Notes: generated from the sequence alone by a model not told the origin. A DNA stretch of 64,000 nucleotides from Sphingomonas sp. ID1715 (GCF_013044515.1 NZ_JABEPR010000004.1:62001-126000), one strand, 5' to 3'; shown: positions 32,930-45,358, numbered from the stretch's first letter. A program made the numbers and translations.

Positions 32930-33858
32930 TTCGTCTCAAAATCCTTCAGCGAGCCCCTGGGCTCTTCCACCGCATCCCTGGGCAGGGAGGCGAGGTCGCG
33001 ATGCGCGACCGTGGGCGAAAATCCCGCGTCGCGCAACCGGCGAGCAACCCGTTCCGCGACGTGGACGGAGCGGTGTCTCCCTCCGGTACAGCCGAACGCG
33101 ACGGTGACATAGGCTTTGCCTTCCGCCTGATAGCGGGGGAGGAGGGTGAGCAGCAGCTCCTCCATCTGCCCGACGGCCGCCTCATAAGCGGGATCCTGGG
33201 CGATATAGTCGCCCACCGCCGGGTCGAGGCCGGTCATCGGCTTCAGCACCCGGTCCCAATGCGGATTGCGCAAGAAACGCAGATCGAACACCAGATCTGC
33301 ATTGCGCGGCAGCCCACGCGAAAAGCCGAACGAGATGACCGAGAGAACCATTTCGGGCCCATGTTCGTGGCCGAACCGCGCCCGGACTTCCTGCTGCAGG
33401 CCGGATCGGCTGAGGTCGGTCGTGTCGACGAGGTGATCCGCGGCCTGGCGGAGCGGGGCCAGCAGCTCCCGCTCCCGTGCGATGCCGTCGCTTGCGGGCC
33501 GATCGAGTGCCAGCGGGTGGGGGCGACGGGTCTCGTCATAGCGGCGCTCGAGCTCGGCGCCTGCGCAGTCGAGAAACAGCGTCGAGACGTCGAACATCGC
33601 CTTCTGACGCAGCCGCGACAGGCGGCGAACCATCGCTTCAGCGTCGAAGCCCCGCGTCCGCGAATCGACGCCGATCGCGAGCGGCCTGCTGTCCTTCGGC
33701 CCGGTGCCCGAGGGCGGCGTGTCGAGCAGCCGGTCGAGCAGCGTCAGCGGCAGATTGTCGACGACCTCCCAGCCGAGATCCTCCAGCGTGTCGAGCGCGG
33801 TCGACTTGCCGGCGCCCGACATGCCGGTGACGAGCAGCAGGCGCTCCGGATCGCTCAT
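32926..33858 (-). CDS. rapZ: RNase adapter protein RapZ
   Basis: 310 residues from ATG 33858, which overlaps the hprK stop by 4 nt (ATGA). N-terminal P-loop VTGMSGAGKSTALDTLEDLGWEVVDNLP; C-terminal domain with LRFLRNPHWD, FGCTGGRHRSVHVAERVA. Family members bind nucleotides and small RNAs and respond to glucosamine-6-phosphate in enterics; the alphaproteobacterial role is less clear. Clustering with HprK and HPr is the norm in this class. Confidence 0.93.
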   Translation of the reverse strand: MSDPERLLLVTGMSGAGKSTALDTLEDLGWEVVDNLPLTLLDRLLDTPPSGTGPKDSRPLAIGVDSRTRGFDAEAMVRRLSRLRQKAMFDVSTLFLDCAGAELERRYDETRRPHPLALDRPASDGIARERELLAPLRQAADHLVDTTDLSRSGLQQEVRARFGHEHGPEMVLSVISFGFSRGLPRNADLVFDLRFLRNPHWDRVLKPMTGLDPAVGDYIAQDPAYEAAVGQMEELLLTLLPRYQAEGKAYVTVAFGCTGGRHRSVHVAERVARRLRDAGFSPTVAHRDLASLPRDAVEEPRGSLKDFETK

Positions 33859-34271
33859 GGCCGCAGCCCCCAATGTTCCAGTGCCAGTTCTACCTTGATC
33901 GGCGCGCTTTGCTCGAACGGGTCGATCAGCGCCTTTGGTATGGCGACTTCCAGCAATGCTTCGCGCGCCGGCTCCGGCATGCGCTGGGTCCGGCCGAGCT
34001 CGACCAGCAGCGCCACCGGCACGCCGGCGCGATGATCGAAGGAGAGGATGCCGAGCCCGCGCACCTCCATCTTGCCGGCGATCCGCTCGGGCGGAGAGGC
34101 CTCCAGCGTGCCGTCCTTCACCGTCAGGAGCACCTGATCATCGCTGATCAGCGTGGCGCCCCGGTCGATCAGACGCAGCGCCAGGTCCGACTTGCCGGCC
34201 CCGGATGCGCCGGTGATCAGCACGGCGCGGTCGCCGATCGCAACGGCGGTAGCGTGGATCAGGTCGCTCAT
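33855..34271 (-). CDS. hprK: HPr kinase/phosphorylase, short alphaproteobacterial form
   Basis: 138 residues, i.e. only the C-terminal kinase domain of the ~310-residue firmicute enzyme. Walker A GASGAGKSDLALRLIDRG, ISDDQVLL, and EVRGLGILSF (the HprK signature region). It should phosphorylate HPr on the serine. The start overlaps the chvG stop (ATGA). Its location behind the ChvG sensor links carbon/nitrogen PTS signalling to the envelope-stress pathway. Confidence 0.92.
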   Translation of the reverse strand: MSDLIHATAVAIGDRAVLITGASGAGKSDLALRLIDRGATLISDDQVLLTVKDGTLEASPPERIAGKMEVRGLGILSFDHRAGVPVALLVELGRTQRMPEPAREALLEVAIPKALIDPFEQSAPIKVELALEHWGLRP

Positions 34272-35842
34272 TGCTCGTCGAGCGCCGGCAGGCGCAGGAT
34301 GAAGGCGGCCCCGGACGGCCGCTGGTCGCGGGTCTCGACCTCGAGCTTGCCGTCATGGCCATCGGCGATCGCGCGGGCGATAGCGAGGCCAAGGCCCGAA
34401 TGGCTCTCCGCCCGATCGCCTTCGGGCCGCACGCTGGTGAAGCGGCGGAAGATCGAGTCGCGCAGCTCGGGCGGAACGCCGGGCCCCTGATCCTCCACCT
34501 TGACGATCACTTCGTCGCCGGTCCGGGTGGTGGTGAGCTGCACCAGGCCGTTATCGGGTGAAAACGAGATCGCATTGTCGAGTAGGTTTTCGATGATCCG
34601 CACCAGCCGGAACTCGTCGCCGCGCACCACCGCCGTGCCGATCCGCGGCCGCGCAAAGGCGATCTCGACGCCACGCGGATTAGGGCCGCGGAGCTCGCGC
34701 GCCTTCAGCATCGACTCGATCACATGGCCGAGGTCGATCCGCTGCAGCCGAGCGCGGGACAGCTCGGCATCGAGGCGCGACGCCTCGGCAATGTCGGTGA
34801 TCAGCCGGTCGAGCCGCCGCACGTCATCCTGAACGATCGCCAGCAATTGCTCGCGTTGGGTCTCGTCCTGAACCTTGGGCAGCGCGTCGATTGCGGAGCG
34901 GAGCGAGGCCAGCGGGTTCTTCAGCTCGTGCGTCACGTCGGCCGCGAAGGCGTCGGTCGCGTCGATCCGCTGCCGGAGCGCCTGCGACATGTCGGCCAGG
35001 GCCTGGGCGAGTGAGCCGATTTCGTCGCGGCGGCCGTGCAGCCGCGGCACGGTGACTTCGCGCGCCCGGCCCAGCCGCACCCGCACTGCGGCGCGCGCCA
35101 GCTTGCGAAGCGGCTTCACGATGGTGCGTGCCAGGAACATCGACAGCCATACCGACAGGATCGACACGCCCAGGAGCATCAGCCCCAGCCGCCACCGCTC
35201 ACGGCGGACGATGCGGGTTACGTCGCGGGCGTTGGTGGTCATCAGCAGCGCGCCGTCCCGGTAGGGCGCGGCCGCCGTGATCATGAAGGTGCGGTCGGGC
35301 GCGAAGCTCTCCTCGGCGAAGCCCATCTGTTCGGCCCGCGCCTTGCGGATTTCCGGCCAGGCCTCGGCGCGGTCGGGGCGCGGTTCTTCGTAACTGTGCG
35401 GCCGCCTCGCCCGCGTCACGAAGTCGATCGCCCGGTCGAGAAAGCGCGCGACATGGCGCTGCCAGGCTTCCTCGGCGGGGTCACGCAGCGCGTAATTCGG
35501 CTTGGCGATCGCCCAAGTATCGTAGCGGACCGCACCCGAGGCGTCATAGACGCGCAACCGGCTCTTGGTCCGCTGCGCCATCCGCACCAGCAGAGGCGGC
35601 ACCTGCGCTGGCGGCGTCGTCTGCAGCGCGTCGTGGATCAGGCCGAGTTCGCGGACTGCCCGATCCGCGCGAAAGTCGATCAGCCGCGAGCGGTAGCTCT
35701 GCAGGTAGAAGAACGCTCCAGCGAGCAGCGCCAGCGCGAACACGTTGACCGCCAGGATGCGCGTCGTGAGCGAGACCCGCCCCGACCAGCGCAGCGGCGG
35801 CTCGCTCGCCTCAGGACTCGGCGAACCGATATCCGGCGCCAT
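34268..35842 (-). CDS. chvG: sensor histidine kinase ChvG
   Basis: Inner-membrane kinase for the response regulator ChvI. About 524 residues: TM1 near residue 30 ([20 protein letters not shown]), a periplasmic domain of ~190 residues, TM2 ([21 protein letters not shown]), HAMP, H-box [22 protein letters not shown]-box [16 protein letters not shown], and glycine boxes [22 protein letters not shown]. The start at 35842 overlaps the 3' end of chvI by 32 bases; a nearby non-ATG start is possible. In other alphaproteobacteria ChvG responds to acidity or cell-wall stress. Confidence 0.9.
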   Translation of the reverse strand: MAPDIGSPSPEASEPPLRWSGRVSLTTRILAVNVFALALLAGAFFYLQSYRSRLIDFRADRAVRELGLIHDALQTTPPAQVPPLLVRMAQRTKSRLRVYDASGAVRYDTWAIAKPNYALRDPAEEAWQRHVARFLDRAIDFVTRARRPHSYEEPRPDRAEAWPEIRKARAEQMGFAEESFAPDRTFMITAAAPYRDGALLMTTNARDVTRIVRRERWRLGLMLLGVSILSVWLSMFLARTIVKPLRKLARAAVRVRLGRAREVTVPRLHGRRDEIGSLAQALADMSQALRQRIDATDAFAADVTHELKNPLASLRSAIDALPKVQDETQREQLLAIVQDDVRRLDRLITDIAEASRLDAELSRARLQRIDLGHVIESMLKARELRGPNPRGVEIAFARPRIGTAVVRGDEFRLVRIIENLLDNAISFSPDNGLVQLTTTRTGDEVIVKVEDQGPGVPPELRDSIFRRFTSVRPEGDRAESHSGLGLAIARAIADGHDGKLEVETRDQRPSGAAFILRLPALDEQ

Positions 35843-36515
35843 AAAGGGTCTCGATGCCGTCGAACTCAGGGTCGGCCTGGCGGAATTTGCGGCGCAGGCG
35901 CTTGATATGGCTGTCGATCGTGCGATCGTCGACATAGACATCGTCCTGATAGGCGGCGTCCATCAACTGGTTGCGGGATTTGACGACGCCGGGCCGCTGC
36001 GCGAGCGACTCAAGGATCAGGAATTCGGTGACGGTCAGGGTCACGTCCTTGCCTTTCCAGGTGACGCGATGGCGGGCGGGGTCCATCTGCAGCTCGCCAC
36101 GCACCAGCGGTTCGGCAGCGGGTTCGGCATTCTCCGCCTGCGGCTTGCTCAGTTCGACCCGCCGCAGGATCGCGCGGATTCGGGCGATCAGCAGCCGCTG
36201 CGAGAAAGGCTTGGCGATATAGTCGTCGGCGCCGAGCGCCAGGCCGAGCGCCTCGTCCAGCTCGTCGGTCTTCGACGTCAGGAAGATGACGGGCAGGGTG
36301 CTTTTCTCGCGCAGCCGACGCAGCAGCTCCAGCCCGTCCATGCGCGGCATCTTGATGTCACAGACCGCAATGTCGGGCGGATTGTCGAGCAGCGCCTTCA
36401 GCGCCGCCTCGCCGTCCGAATAGAGGCGTGTCGCAAAGCCCTCCGACTGCAGCGCGATGGACAGCGATGTCAGGATGTTCCGGTCGTCGTCGACCAGGGC
36501 GATCGTGGCGGCCAT
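35811..36515 (-). CDS. chvI: response regulator ChvI
   Basis: 234 residues. Receiver domain with [14 protein letters not shown], phospho-Asp in [19 protein letters not shown] and the Lys of [10 protein letters not shown]; then an OmpR-type winged helix ([56 protein letters not shown]). ATG 36515 overlaps the NfeD gene stop by 1 nt (TGATG). Confidence 0.93.
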   Translation of the reverse strand: MAATIALVDDDRNILTSLSIALQSEGFATRLYSDGEAALKALLDNPPDIAVCDIKMPRMDGLELLRRLREKSTLPVIFLTSKTDELDEALGLALGADDYIAKPFSQRLLIARIRAILRRVELSKPQAENAEPAAEPLVRGELQMDPARHRVTWKGKDVTLTVTEFLILESLAQRPGVVKSRNQLMDAAYQDDVYVDDRTIDSHIKRLRRKFRQADPEFDGIETLYGAGYRFAES

Positions 36516-36991
36516 CAGGACTCGCTAATCGAACCCGCCCGGTCCGGCAATGTCGAGGGTTGGCGCACCACCAGCGCGCCGTCCTCGACGCCGATCACGC
36601 GCAGGCAGCTGCCGGCCGGCGCGTCCGGGCCGCGCACATTCCATTCGCTGTCGCCCACCCGCGCACGGCCGCGGCCATTGACGATCGCACTGGTGATCTC
36701 GACCGTCTCGCCCACCAGTCGCGCCGCGCGGTCGTTGAGCAGCGGGTCGGCGGACGGTACCGGATGGCGGACATACCATCTCTTGCCGCCCCAGGTGGCG
36801 ATCAGCGCCAGCCCGGCGAAGATCGTGAATTGCAGCGCGACCGGCGGCCCGGCGATGAGAGTCACCAGCGCAGTGATTGCCGCGGCGGCCGCGACCCAGA
36901 TCAGGAACACGCCCGGCACGATGATCTCGGCGACGCCGAGCACCACCGCGACGATCATCCAGTACCAATAGGCGTCGAAGTCGAGGGTCAC
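36515..36991 (-). CDS. NfeD family membrane protein
   Basis: 158 residues. Short N-terminal TM segments ([56 protein letters not shown]), then a small OB-like C-terminal domain ([31 protein letters not shown]). NfeD proteins work next to stomatin-like SPFH proteins in the membrane; the SPFH gene precedes it here with a 4-nt overlap. Confidence 0.9.
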   Translation of the reverse strand: MTLDFDAYWYWMIVAVVLGVAEIIVPGVFLIWVAAAAAITALVTLIAGPPVALQFTIFAGLALIATWGGKRWYVRHPVPSADPLLNDRAARLVGETVEITSAIVNGRGRARVGDSEWNVRGPDAPAGSCLRVIGVEDGALVVRQPSTLPDRAGSISES

Positions 36992-37962
36992 TGAGGCTGA
37001 CCTTCAAAGGGCCCGGGCCGGCGCGGGCGTTCTGCGGAGGCGGCCGGTGCCTTGTCGCCGCTCAAGGCGTCGCGCGCGAGTTCCCCGATTCCCCCCAGCG
37101 TGCTGATCAGCTGGGTGGCCTCGACCGGGAAGAGGATGGTCTTGGCGTTCGGCGAGGTGGCGAACTGGCTGACCGCCTCGACATATTTCTGCGCGACGAA
37201 ATAGTTGATCGCCTGGGCGCTGCCGGACTCGATCGCCTGGCTGACGGCGCGCGTGGCGTTCGCTTCCGCTTCGGCCGAACGTTCACGCGCTTCCGCATCG
37301 CGGAACGCGGCTTCCTTGCGGCCCTCGGCCTGCAGGATCTGCGCCTGCTTCTCGCCTTCGGCGCGCAGGATCTCGGAGGCGCGCAGGCCTTCGGACTCCA
37401 GGATCGCGGCGCGCTTCTCGCGCTCGGCCTTCATCTGCCGCGCCATAGCGTTGGAGATGTCGGCGGGCGGGCGGATATCCTTGATCTCGACGCGCGTGAT
37501 TTTGACCCCCCAGGGGCTGGTCGCGTGATCGACGACGGACAGGAGCCGCGCGTTGATCTCGTCGCGCTTCGACAGCAGCTCGTCCAGGTCCATCGAGCCC
37601 ATGACGGTGCGCAGGTTGGTCGTCGTCAGCTGCATGATCGCGATGTAGAGATCGGAGACCTCGTAGGCGGCCTTGGCGGGGTCGAGCACCTGGAAGAAGA
37701 CGACGCCGTCGACCGCGACCATCGCATTGTCCTTGGTGATGATCTCCTGCCCGGGGATGTCGAGCACCTGCTCCATCATGTTCACCTTGCGGCCGACACG
37801 GTAGAAGAATGCGGGATAGAAATTGAAGCCGGGCTTCGCGACCGTTACGAATCGCCCGAAATATTCGATCGTATATTCAAAGCCCTGGCGGACAACCTTC
37901 ACGCTCGCTGCCAGGTAGATGATGACGAGGACCAGGATGAAGAAAGTGGCTGTCTCTGCCAT
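36988..37962 (-). CDS. qmcA: SPFH/stomatin-like membrane protein (QmcA type)
   Basis: 324 residues. One N-terminal TM (FFILVLVIIYLAASVKVV), an SPFH domain (QGFEYTIEYFGRFVTVAKPGFNFYPAFF, IPGQEIITKDNAMVAVDGVVFFQVLD, LRTVMGSMDLDELLSKRDEIN) and a long charged coiled coil (AEREKRAAILESEGLRASEILRAEGEKQAQILQAEG). It forms membrane assemblies and pairs with NfeD. Likely first gene of the run down to the SpoU methyltransferase. Confidence 0.9.
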   Translation of the reverse strand: MAETATFFILVLVIIYLAASVKVVRQGFEYTIEYFGRFVTVAKPGFNFYPAFFYRVGRKVNMMEQVLDIPGQEIITKDNAMVAVDGVVFFQVLDPAKAAYEVSDLYIAIMQLTTTNLRTVMGSMDLDELLSKRDEINARLLSVVDHATSPWGVKITRVEIKDIRPPADISNAMARQMKAEREKRAAILESEGLRASEILRAEGEKQAQILQAEGRKEAAFRDAEARERSAEAEANATRAVSQAIESGSAQAINYFVAQKYVEAVSQFATSPNAKTILFPVEATQLISTLGGIGELARDALSGDKAPAASAERPRRPGPFEGQPQ

Positions 37963-37984
37963 GTGGCGCTCCCCCCAGAGGTGA

Positions 37985-39520
<1,536 letters not shown>

Positions 39521-39521
39521 C

Positions 39522-41141
39522 TCAGTGCCGCGCAGCGTTGCTCTTGGCGCGGGTCGCGGCGAAGTCCGTATCGGGGTTCCAGTTCGGCCAGCGCGCGCTG
39601 TCGGCAATCTCGCGGCCCAGTGCATAGGCGACATTCGCTTCCTGCGCAGCGCCGTTCAGCGTCCAGCGAGAGTCGAACTCGTCGCAGGTCTGGTGGTAGC
39701 AGCGGGTGTTGTAGACGTTCGTGATTGCCTCGCCGCGCTTCAGTCCGCCCTCGGCCAGGTCCTTGCCGGCGCGGAAATACACGGTCGGCACGCCCTTTTC
39801 GGCGAACGGATAGTGATCGGAGCGGAAATACCAGCCGGCCTCGCTGTTCTTTTCGGGATCGAGCCTCAGCCCCTGCGACTTGGCGACGCGCGCCAGATCG
39901 CCTTCGAGCGGCGTCCGGCCCGGCCCGATCAGATCGATATTGAGGGCTCGATCGAGCGCGAGATGGGGGTCGAGGTTCAGCGCGACCGCCGTGGTCTCGA
40001 GTGGCCGCAGCGGATGCCCCGCGTACCAGGTCGCACCCAGCAGGCCCTTTTCTTCCGCCGTCCAGGCAGCGAACAGGACCGAGCGGAGGGGCCGCGGAGC
40101 CCTGCCATAGGCCTTGGCGACCTCGATCAGTTCGGACGTGCCGATGCCGTTGTCTATCGCGCCGTTACGGATGCGGTCGGCGGGCGGGTCGGACGCGTTC
40201 TCACCATTGGCATCCCAATGTGCGCCATAGAGGACCGTTTCCTGCTCCCGATCGGTGCCCTTGAACAGCCCGACGACGTTGTGACTGACGACGCGCGTCG
40301 CGGTGGCACTGACGGACGCGGTCAGGCGCGCATTGCCGATCGGGACCGAGCGGAAGCCCTTGTCCTGCGCCCGCCGCTTCAGCGCGTCGAAGTCGAGGCC
40401 GGCGCGGCGGAACAGATCGCGGGCGACATCGCCGCGCATGTTGATCCGCGCTTCGCCGGCTTGAGGGACGGCGCCACCCTGATCGAGCACGAAGCTGGGC
40501 AGGCGGTCGCCATTGGCGATCTGCGACCAGGGATAACTCGCCGGGAAGTCCTCGTGCACGGTGACGATGCCGGCGGCACCTCGCGCGCGCAACGGTGCGA
40601 ATTTGGAGCCCGTTCGTCCCGCCAGCGTCGCCGCGCGCCCGCCGAAGCCGAGGTCGCGCCCGGCCTCCACGTCCGGATCGCCCCACAACACGACGACGAC
40701 CTTGCCGCGCACATCGACGCCGTCGAACGGATCGAAGCCTTGGCCGATCACGCCATAGCCGCCGAACACCATTGGCACGTCGGCAAGGGCGGCGGTGCCT
40801 TCGCCCGACGGGGCTGCGGTGATCTCCTGGCCCGGCGTAAGGGCAATGCTGCGACCGGCGACGGTCATGCTCGCGCTGGCCGAGCTGCGGTCGAAGCGGA
40901 TCAGCGGCACGTCCTGCAGCCAGGAACCGTTGGGGCCAGCCGGCTCCAGTCCCGCCGCCGCGAATTGCTTCGAAATATAGTCGAGCGTCGGCTGCTCGCC
41001 GGCCTGGGTCGGCCCCCGGCCGTGGAAAGCATCGGCCGACAGGATCCGCACATGTGCCTTGATCGCTTCCCCGCGGATCGGGCCCCCCGTCTGGGCGGAG
41101 GCCGTGCCGGAGAGCAGAAGAGCAAGCAGGATCGCGCGCAT
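39522..41141 (-). CDS. exported M28 family zinc aminopeptidase
   Basis: 539 residues with signal peptide MRAILLALLLSGTASAQ. A PA-type insert (FDPFDGVDVRGKVVVVLWGDPD, ARGAAGIVTVHED) precedes the M28 metallopeptidase core: VLYGAHWDANGE, GAIDNGIGTSELIEVA, AAWTAEEKGLLGATWYA (catalytic Glu and metal Glu), SDHYPFAEKGVPTVYF and CYHQTCDEFDS. Periplasmic or secreted, cutting N-terminal residues from peptides. Normal length for this group. Confidence 0.9.
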   Translation of the reverse strand: MRAILLALLLSGTASAQTGGPIRGEAIKAHVRILSADAFHGRGPTQAGEQPTLDYISKQFAAAGLEPAGPNGSWLQDVPLIRFDRSSASASMTVAGRSIALTPGQEITAAPSGEGTAALADVPMVFGGYGVIGQGFDPFDGVDVRGKVVVVLWGDPDVEAGRDLGFGGRAATLAGRTGSKFAPLRARGAAGIVTVHEDFPASYPWSQIANGDRLPSFVLDQGGAVPQAGEARINMRGDVARDLFRRAGLDFDALKRRAQDKGFRSVPIGNARLTASVSATATRVVSHNVVGLFKGTDREQETVLYGAHWDANGENASDPPADRIRNGAIDNGIGTSELIEVAKAYGRAPRPLRSVLFAAWTAEEKGLLGATWYAGHPLRPLETTAVALNLDPHLALDRALNIDLIGPGRTPLEGDLARVAKSQGLRLDPEKNSEAGWYFRSDHYPFAEKGVPTVYFRAGKDLAEGGLKRGEAITNVYNTRCYHQTCDEFDSRWTLNGAAQEANVAYALGREIADSARWPNWNPDTDFAATRAKSNAARH

Positions 41142-41212
41142 TCTCAAATCCTTGTGCAGAGTCCTGCCATGCCGTGGCAGATCGCTACGGCTGCGCCAAG
41201 CGGCTTGCGGTC

Positions 41213-42385
41213 ATGACGCCAGCCGCCCGCGTCCAGTCCGCGATCGAGCTGCTCGACCTCGTCATTGCCGCGGCGCGCGACGCTGGAGCCGCCGCCGACA
41301 CGCTGATCGCCAGTTACTTCAAGACCCGCCGCTATGCCGGCTCGAAGGACCGGCGCGCAGTCCGTGAACTGGTCTATCAGGCGATCCGACGTGCCGGAGA
41401 GCGACCGGTGAGCGGACGCGCCGCCATGCTCGGCCTGGCACAGGACCGGCCCGAGTTGCGCGACCTGTTCGACGGCTCGGCACATGGTCCGGCGCCACTG
41501 ACGGCAGACGAACCGGTCGCTCCAGCGTCGCCCCTGCCGCTGTGGCTCGCGCCTCGGCTCGGCCATGTCGATGCCGCGGCGCTGCTCGAGCGTGCACCGC
41601 TCGATCTGCGGGTGAACCGTTTCAAGACAAATCGCGAGCAGGTGCTGACTGAACTCCCCGGTGCCCAGCCCACGCGCCTCGCGCCCGAAGGCGTCCGGCT
41701 CGCGGAGCCGATCATCGTGGAGCAGCATCCGCTCTGGCTAAACGGCAGCATCGAAGTGCAGGACGAGGGCAGCCAGCTCATCGCGATCGCATGCCGCGTT
41801 CAGCCGGGTGAAACGGTCGTCGATCTCTGCGCCGGCGCGGGCGGCAAGACCCTGGCGCTCGCCGCCGAGATGGGGGGCGAGGGGAAACTGATCGCCTCCG
41901 ACGCCGACCGCGCGCGCCTGTCCCGCCTCCCACCGCGGGCCATGAGGGCGGGCGCCGCCAACATTGAGACTCGCTTGCTCGATCCGGGGCGGGAGCTGGA
42001 GGCGCTGGGCGATCTCGTCGGCGTAGCGGACGCCGTGCTGATCGACGCGCCCTGTTCCGGCACCGGCACGTGGCGGCGCAATCCCGAAGCGCGCTGGCGG
42101 CTCACGCCAGAGCGCCTGGCGCGGCTGACCGGTCTGCAGGCGCGGCTGTTGGAGCTTGGCGCCCGCTTGGTTCGTCCGCGCGGGCGGCTTATCTATGCGG
42201 TCTGCTCGCTGCTCGACGAGGAAGGGGCGGATCAGGCCGCGCGCTTCCTTGAGGCGCAGCCCGACTGGTGCCCGGTCCGACCGTTCGCGGATGCGGGAAC
42301 CGGACGCGGCGCCGGGGTCTTGCTGTCTCCGGGTGCAGACGGCACCGACGGGTTTTTCGTCGCGCGGTTGGAGCGACCATGCTAG
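41213..42385 (+). CDS. rsmB: RsmB-type 16S rRNA m5C methyltransferase
   Basis: 390 residues. N-terminal NusB-like helical domain (ARVQSAIELLDLVIAAARDAG, YFKTRRYAGSKDRRAVRELVYQAI), then the SAM-binding core VVDLCAGAGGKTLALAAEMG and the two catalytic cysteines in IDAPCSGTGTWRRNPEARW and LIYAVCSLLDEEG. Methylates a cytosine of 16S rRNA (967 in E. coli numbering) if the orthology holds. Start at 41213 gives MTPAARVQS; earlier frame residues overlap the M28 promoter. Confidence 0.88.
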   Translation: MTPAARVQSAIELLDLVIAAARDAGAAADTLIASYFKTRRYAGSKDRRAVRELVYQAIRRAGERPVSGRAAMLGLAQDRPELRDLFDGSAHGPAPLTADEPVAPASPLPLWLAPRLGHVDAAALLERAPLDLRVNRFKTNREQVLTELPGAQPTRLAPEGVRLAEPIIVEQHPLWLNGSIEVQDEGSQLIAIACRVQPGETVVDLCAGAGGKTLALAAEMGGEGKLIASDADRARLSRLPPRAMRAGAANIETRLLDPGRELEALGDLVGVADAVLIDAPCSGTGTWRRNPEARWRLTPERLARLTGLQARLLELGARLVRPRGRLIYAVCSLLDEEGADQAARFLEAQPDWCPVRPFADAGTGRGAGVLLSPGADGTDGFFVARLERPC

Positions 42386-42414
42386 GAAGCCGCCGGACGA
42401 AGTTGGAGAGGTCT

Positions 42415-42945
42415 ATGCGTTTGGTTCCTGTTGCACTTGCGGCCATGCTCGGCGTCGCTGCCATCACGACGGCGGTGCAGGGGCAAAAGCCGGATGCGCA
42501 GGTGGACCCGCGCTCCCTCGCTCTGTCGGATCAGGCACGCGCAGCCCGCGCGTCCGGCAATCTCGAACAGGCCAATGATTTGCTCGAAAGCGCGCTGGTC
42601 GTCGATCCGAAGAACCGCCGCGCCTTCGTCGACCTGGCCGAGATCGCCAAGGCGCAGGGTCTGCCTGGCAAGGCGATCCGCTTCTACCGCGAGGCGCTGG
42701 AGCTCGAGCCGAACGACGTGGCGGCGCTCGCGGGACAGGGCGATGCGCTCGTCCAGAAGGGCGCGGTAATCAAGGCGCGCGAGAATCTCGCCAAGGTCAA
42801 GCGCCTGTGCGGCGGCAACTGCCCCGAGGAGTCGCGGCTCGCCGCGCTGATCGAGAAGGGGCCGCCGCCCGCCGTGCTCTCGGCCCAGGCCTCGGCCAAA
42901 GTGCCCGCGCCGGGCGCCGAAGAGCAGACCCGCAAACCGCAATAA
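42415..42945 (+). CDS. exported TPR protein
   Basis: 176 residues from ATG 42415 (GGAG at 42405-42408). Signal peptide MRLVPVALAAMLGVAAITTAVQGQ; two or three TPR-like helical pairs (AARASGNLEQANDLLESALVVDPKNRRAFVDLAEIA, GLPGKAIRFYREALELEPND); a Cys pair in KRLCGGNCPEESRL and a proline-alanine tail. Probably periplasmic scaffolding; partner unknown. It follows rsmB by 29 bp. Confidence 0.8.
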   Translation: MRLVPVALAAMLGVAAITTAVQGQKPDAQVDPRSLALSDQARAARASGNLEQANDLLESALVVDPKNRRAFVDLAEIAKAQGLPGKAIRFYREALELEPNDVAALAGQGDALVQKGAVIKARENLAKVKRLCGGNCPEESRLAALIEKGPPPAVLSAQASAKVPAPGAEEQTRKPQ

Positions 42946-42961
42946 GGTCCCTCGAACAGTC

Positions 42962-45358
42962 ATGGCGACGCGTGCTGCCCCGGCCTTGCTGAGCAACGGC
43001 CGCTCGGGAACGGGCGGCACCGCGATGCTGTCGGCGGCGATCGCGGTCGCGGCGCTTGGCACGGGACTGCTCGTCTTCCTGCTTCTCGGCGACTGGCGCG
43101 TCGCAACGGGCTTTCTGGTGACGGCTGCCGCCCTGGTCGCTGCGGCCATGGCGACGCGGGAGCGCGCCGTGCCGCAGGCCGCCATCGTCGCGGCCGGCCA
43201 TGACTGGACCCTGATCCGCGCGGCCATCGAAAATGATGCGGTGGCGATGGCGGTCACCGACCGCGAAGGACGCCTCGTCTGCGCTAATGGCAGCTATGCC
43301 GCCTGGTTCGAGGGCTATTCGCCGCCGACCGCGCTCCCGCTCGCCGATACCGGAGCGGGACGGTTGCGCGAGGCCGAGCATGTCGCGTGGCGCGAGGGCC
43401 GGGCCTCGGCCGATGGGCTGCGTCGCGATGGCGACACGCTCGCGGTCGAGCTGACGCGCGTCGGCTCTGCCGAAGATCATCTGCTCTGGCGCTTCAGGCC
43501 GGTCGCCAGCATGGACCTGCTCAACGAAGCGCGCCGCATGATCGGCTCGGAAGCCGGCGAGCGGCTGGGCGAAGCCGGGATCATGGGTGTGCTGATCGGC
43601 AGCGACGCGCGCATCCGCGCCGCCAACCGCGTCTTCGCGCTGCGGGCGACGGGCTCGGCCGACGCCGCGATCGGCGGACGCGATCTCGGCACCTTGCTCA
43701 CCATCGACAAGCGCGGGCTGATCCGGTTCGAGCGCGAGGGCCCGACCGGCGGCCCCGTGCGGCTGCTGCAGGTGCCGCTCGACCCCAATGACCGCAACGG
43801 CGCCACCTTGATCTTCCTGATCGACGACGATGGCGCGCCGCGGCTGGGCGAGGGCAGCGCCTCCAGCCATATTCAGACGTTGCTGGCGATGCTGCCGCTC
43901 GGCTTCGCGCTCGCCGACCGCGACGGGCGCTTCCTCTTCCTCAACGAGGCCTTTGCGCGGGTGGCCGGCATCGATGCCGATGCCAAGCCGGTCTACCCCA
44001 GCGACCTGGTCGTGCGCGAGGACAAGGCGGCGGTGGCCGATACGGTACGCCGCTTCGCCTCCGGTCCGCCCATGTCCGGCGACATCGCCATTCGGCTCCA
44101 GTCGCGCCCGGACGACCCGGTGGCACTGTCGATCGCCGGCGCGCGCGGGCTGGGGGAGGCGACGGTGCTCCTATCCTTGAAGGACAATGCCGAGGAATCG
44201 CGGCTGAAGCGGCAGGTCGCCCAGGCGACCAAGATGCAGGCGGTCGGTCAGCTCGCCGGTGGCGTCGCGCACGATTTCAACAACATTCTGACCGCGATCA
44301 TCGGCCATTGCGACCTTATGCTGATGCGCCACACGCCGGGCGACAGCGATTATGACGATATCCAGCAGATCAGGGCGAACTCGAACCGCGCCGCCAGCCT
44401 GACTCGCCAGCTGCTCGCCTTTTCCCGGCAGCAGACGCTTCGTCCCCAGGTCCTGCAGCTGCCGGACGTCGTCTCCGACGTGTTCAACCTGCTGAAGCGG
44501 CTGCTCGGCGAGACGGTGACGCTGAACGTCAAGCATGGCCGTAATCTGGGTTCGGTCCGTGCCGATCCGGGCCAGCTGGAGCAGGTGATCGTCAATCTGG
44601 CCGTCAACGCCCGCGACGCCATGCCGGAAGGCGGCACGCTCACCCTGCAGACCTTCGCCGTCTCCGCCGCCGATGTGCGCCGGATGAAGAGCGACATCAT
44701 GCCGACCGTGGACTATACCGCGATCAGCATAACCGACACCGGCACTGGCATCCCGCCCGACATCCTGCCCAAGATCTTCGAGCCCTTCTTCACGACCAAG
44801 GAAGTCGGCAAGGGCACGGGCCTTGGCCTGTCCACCGTCTACGGCATCGTCAAACAGTCGAACGGCTTCATCTTCGCCGACTCCGCGCTGGGGCAGGGGA
44901 CGAGCTTCGTCATCTATCTGCCGGTCCACAAGGCTGAGGCACTGCCCGAGCCGGCCGCGCCGCAGCCCAAGGAACGGCCGGCCGAGCTCTGGGGCACCGG
45001 CACGATCCTGCTGGTCGAGGACGAGGCGATGGTCCGCGCGGTCGCGGAGCGCGCACTCACCCGCCAGGGTTATAAGGTGGTCACCGCCGGCAATGGCGAG
45101 GAAGCGCTCGAATGCCTCGAAGCCGGCGAAAGCTTCGACCTGCTCATCTCCGACGTAGTCATGCCGACGATGGACGGACCCACCCTGGTACGCCACGCGC
45201 GGGCCAAATATCCCGAGCTGCCGATCCTCTTCATGTCCGGCTATGCCGAGGAGCAATTGCGCAAGTCGATCGACATCGAGAATGTCGCGTTCCTGCCCAA
45301 ACCCTTTTCGGTCCAGCAACTTGCCGAGGCCGCGCGGGCGGCGCTGCCGGCCAAGTAA
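42962..45358 (+). CDS. cckA: hybrid histidine kinase CckA
   Basis: 798 residues. Two TM segments near residues 20-65, two or more PAS-like domains ([56 protein letters not shown]), H-box [21 protein letters not shown], ATPase boxes [53 protein letters not shown], and a C-terminal receiver ([13 protein letters not shown], phospho-Asp in [19 protein letters not shown]). CckA controls CtrA through ChpT in alphaproteobacterial cell-cycle control. It follows the TPR gene by 16 bp. Confidence 0.92.
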   Translation: MATRAAPALLSNGRSGTGGTAMLSAAIAVAALGTGLLVFLLLGDWRVATGFLVTAAALVAAAMATRERAVPQAAIVAAGHDWTLIRAAIENDAVAMAVTDREGRLVCANGSYAAWFEGYSPPTALPLADTGAGRLREAEHVAWREGRASADGLRRDGDTLAVELTRVGSAEDHLLWRFRPVASMDLLNEARRMIGSEAGERLGEAGIMGVLIGSDARIRAANRVFALRATGSADAAIGGRDLGTLLTIDKRGLIRFEREGPTGGPVRLLQVPLDPNDRNGATLIFLIDDDGAPRLGEGSASSHIQTLLAMLPLGFALADRDGRFLFLNEAFARVAGIDADAKPVYPSDLVVREDKAAVADTVRRFASGPPMSGDIAIRLQSRPDDPVALSIAGARGLGEATVLLSLKDNAEESRLKRQVAQATKMQAVGQLAGGVAHDFNNILTAIIGHCDLMLMRHTPGDSDYDDIQQIRANSNRAASLTRQLLAFSRQQTLRPQVLQLPDVVSDVFNLLKRLLGETVTLNVKHGRNLGSVRADPGQLEQVIVNLAVNARDAMPEGGTLTLQTFAVSAADVRRMKSDIMPTVDYTAISITDTGTGIPPDILPKIFEPFFTTKEVGKGTGLGLSTVYGIVKQSNGFIFADSALGQGTSFVIYLPVHKAEALPEPAAPQPKERPAELWGTGTILLVEDEAMVRAVAERALTRQGYKVVTAGNGEEALECLEAGESFDLLISDVVMPTMDGPTLVRHARAKYPELPILFMSGYAEEQLRKSIDIENVAFLPKPFSVQQLAEAARAALPAK

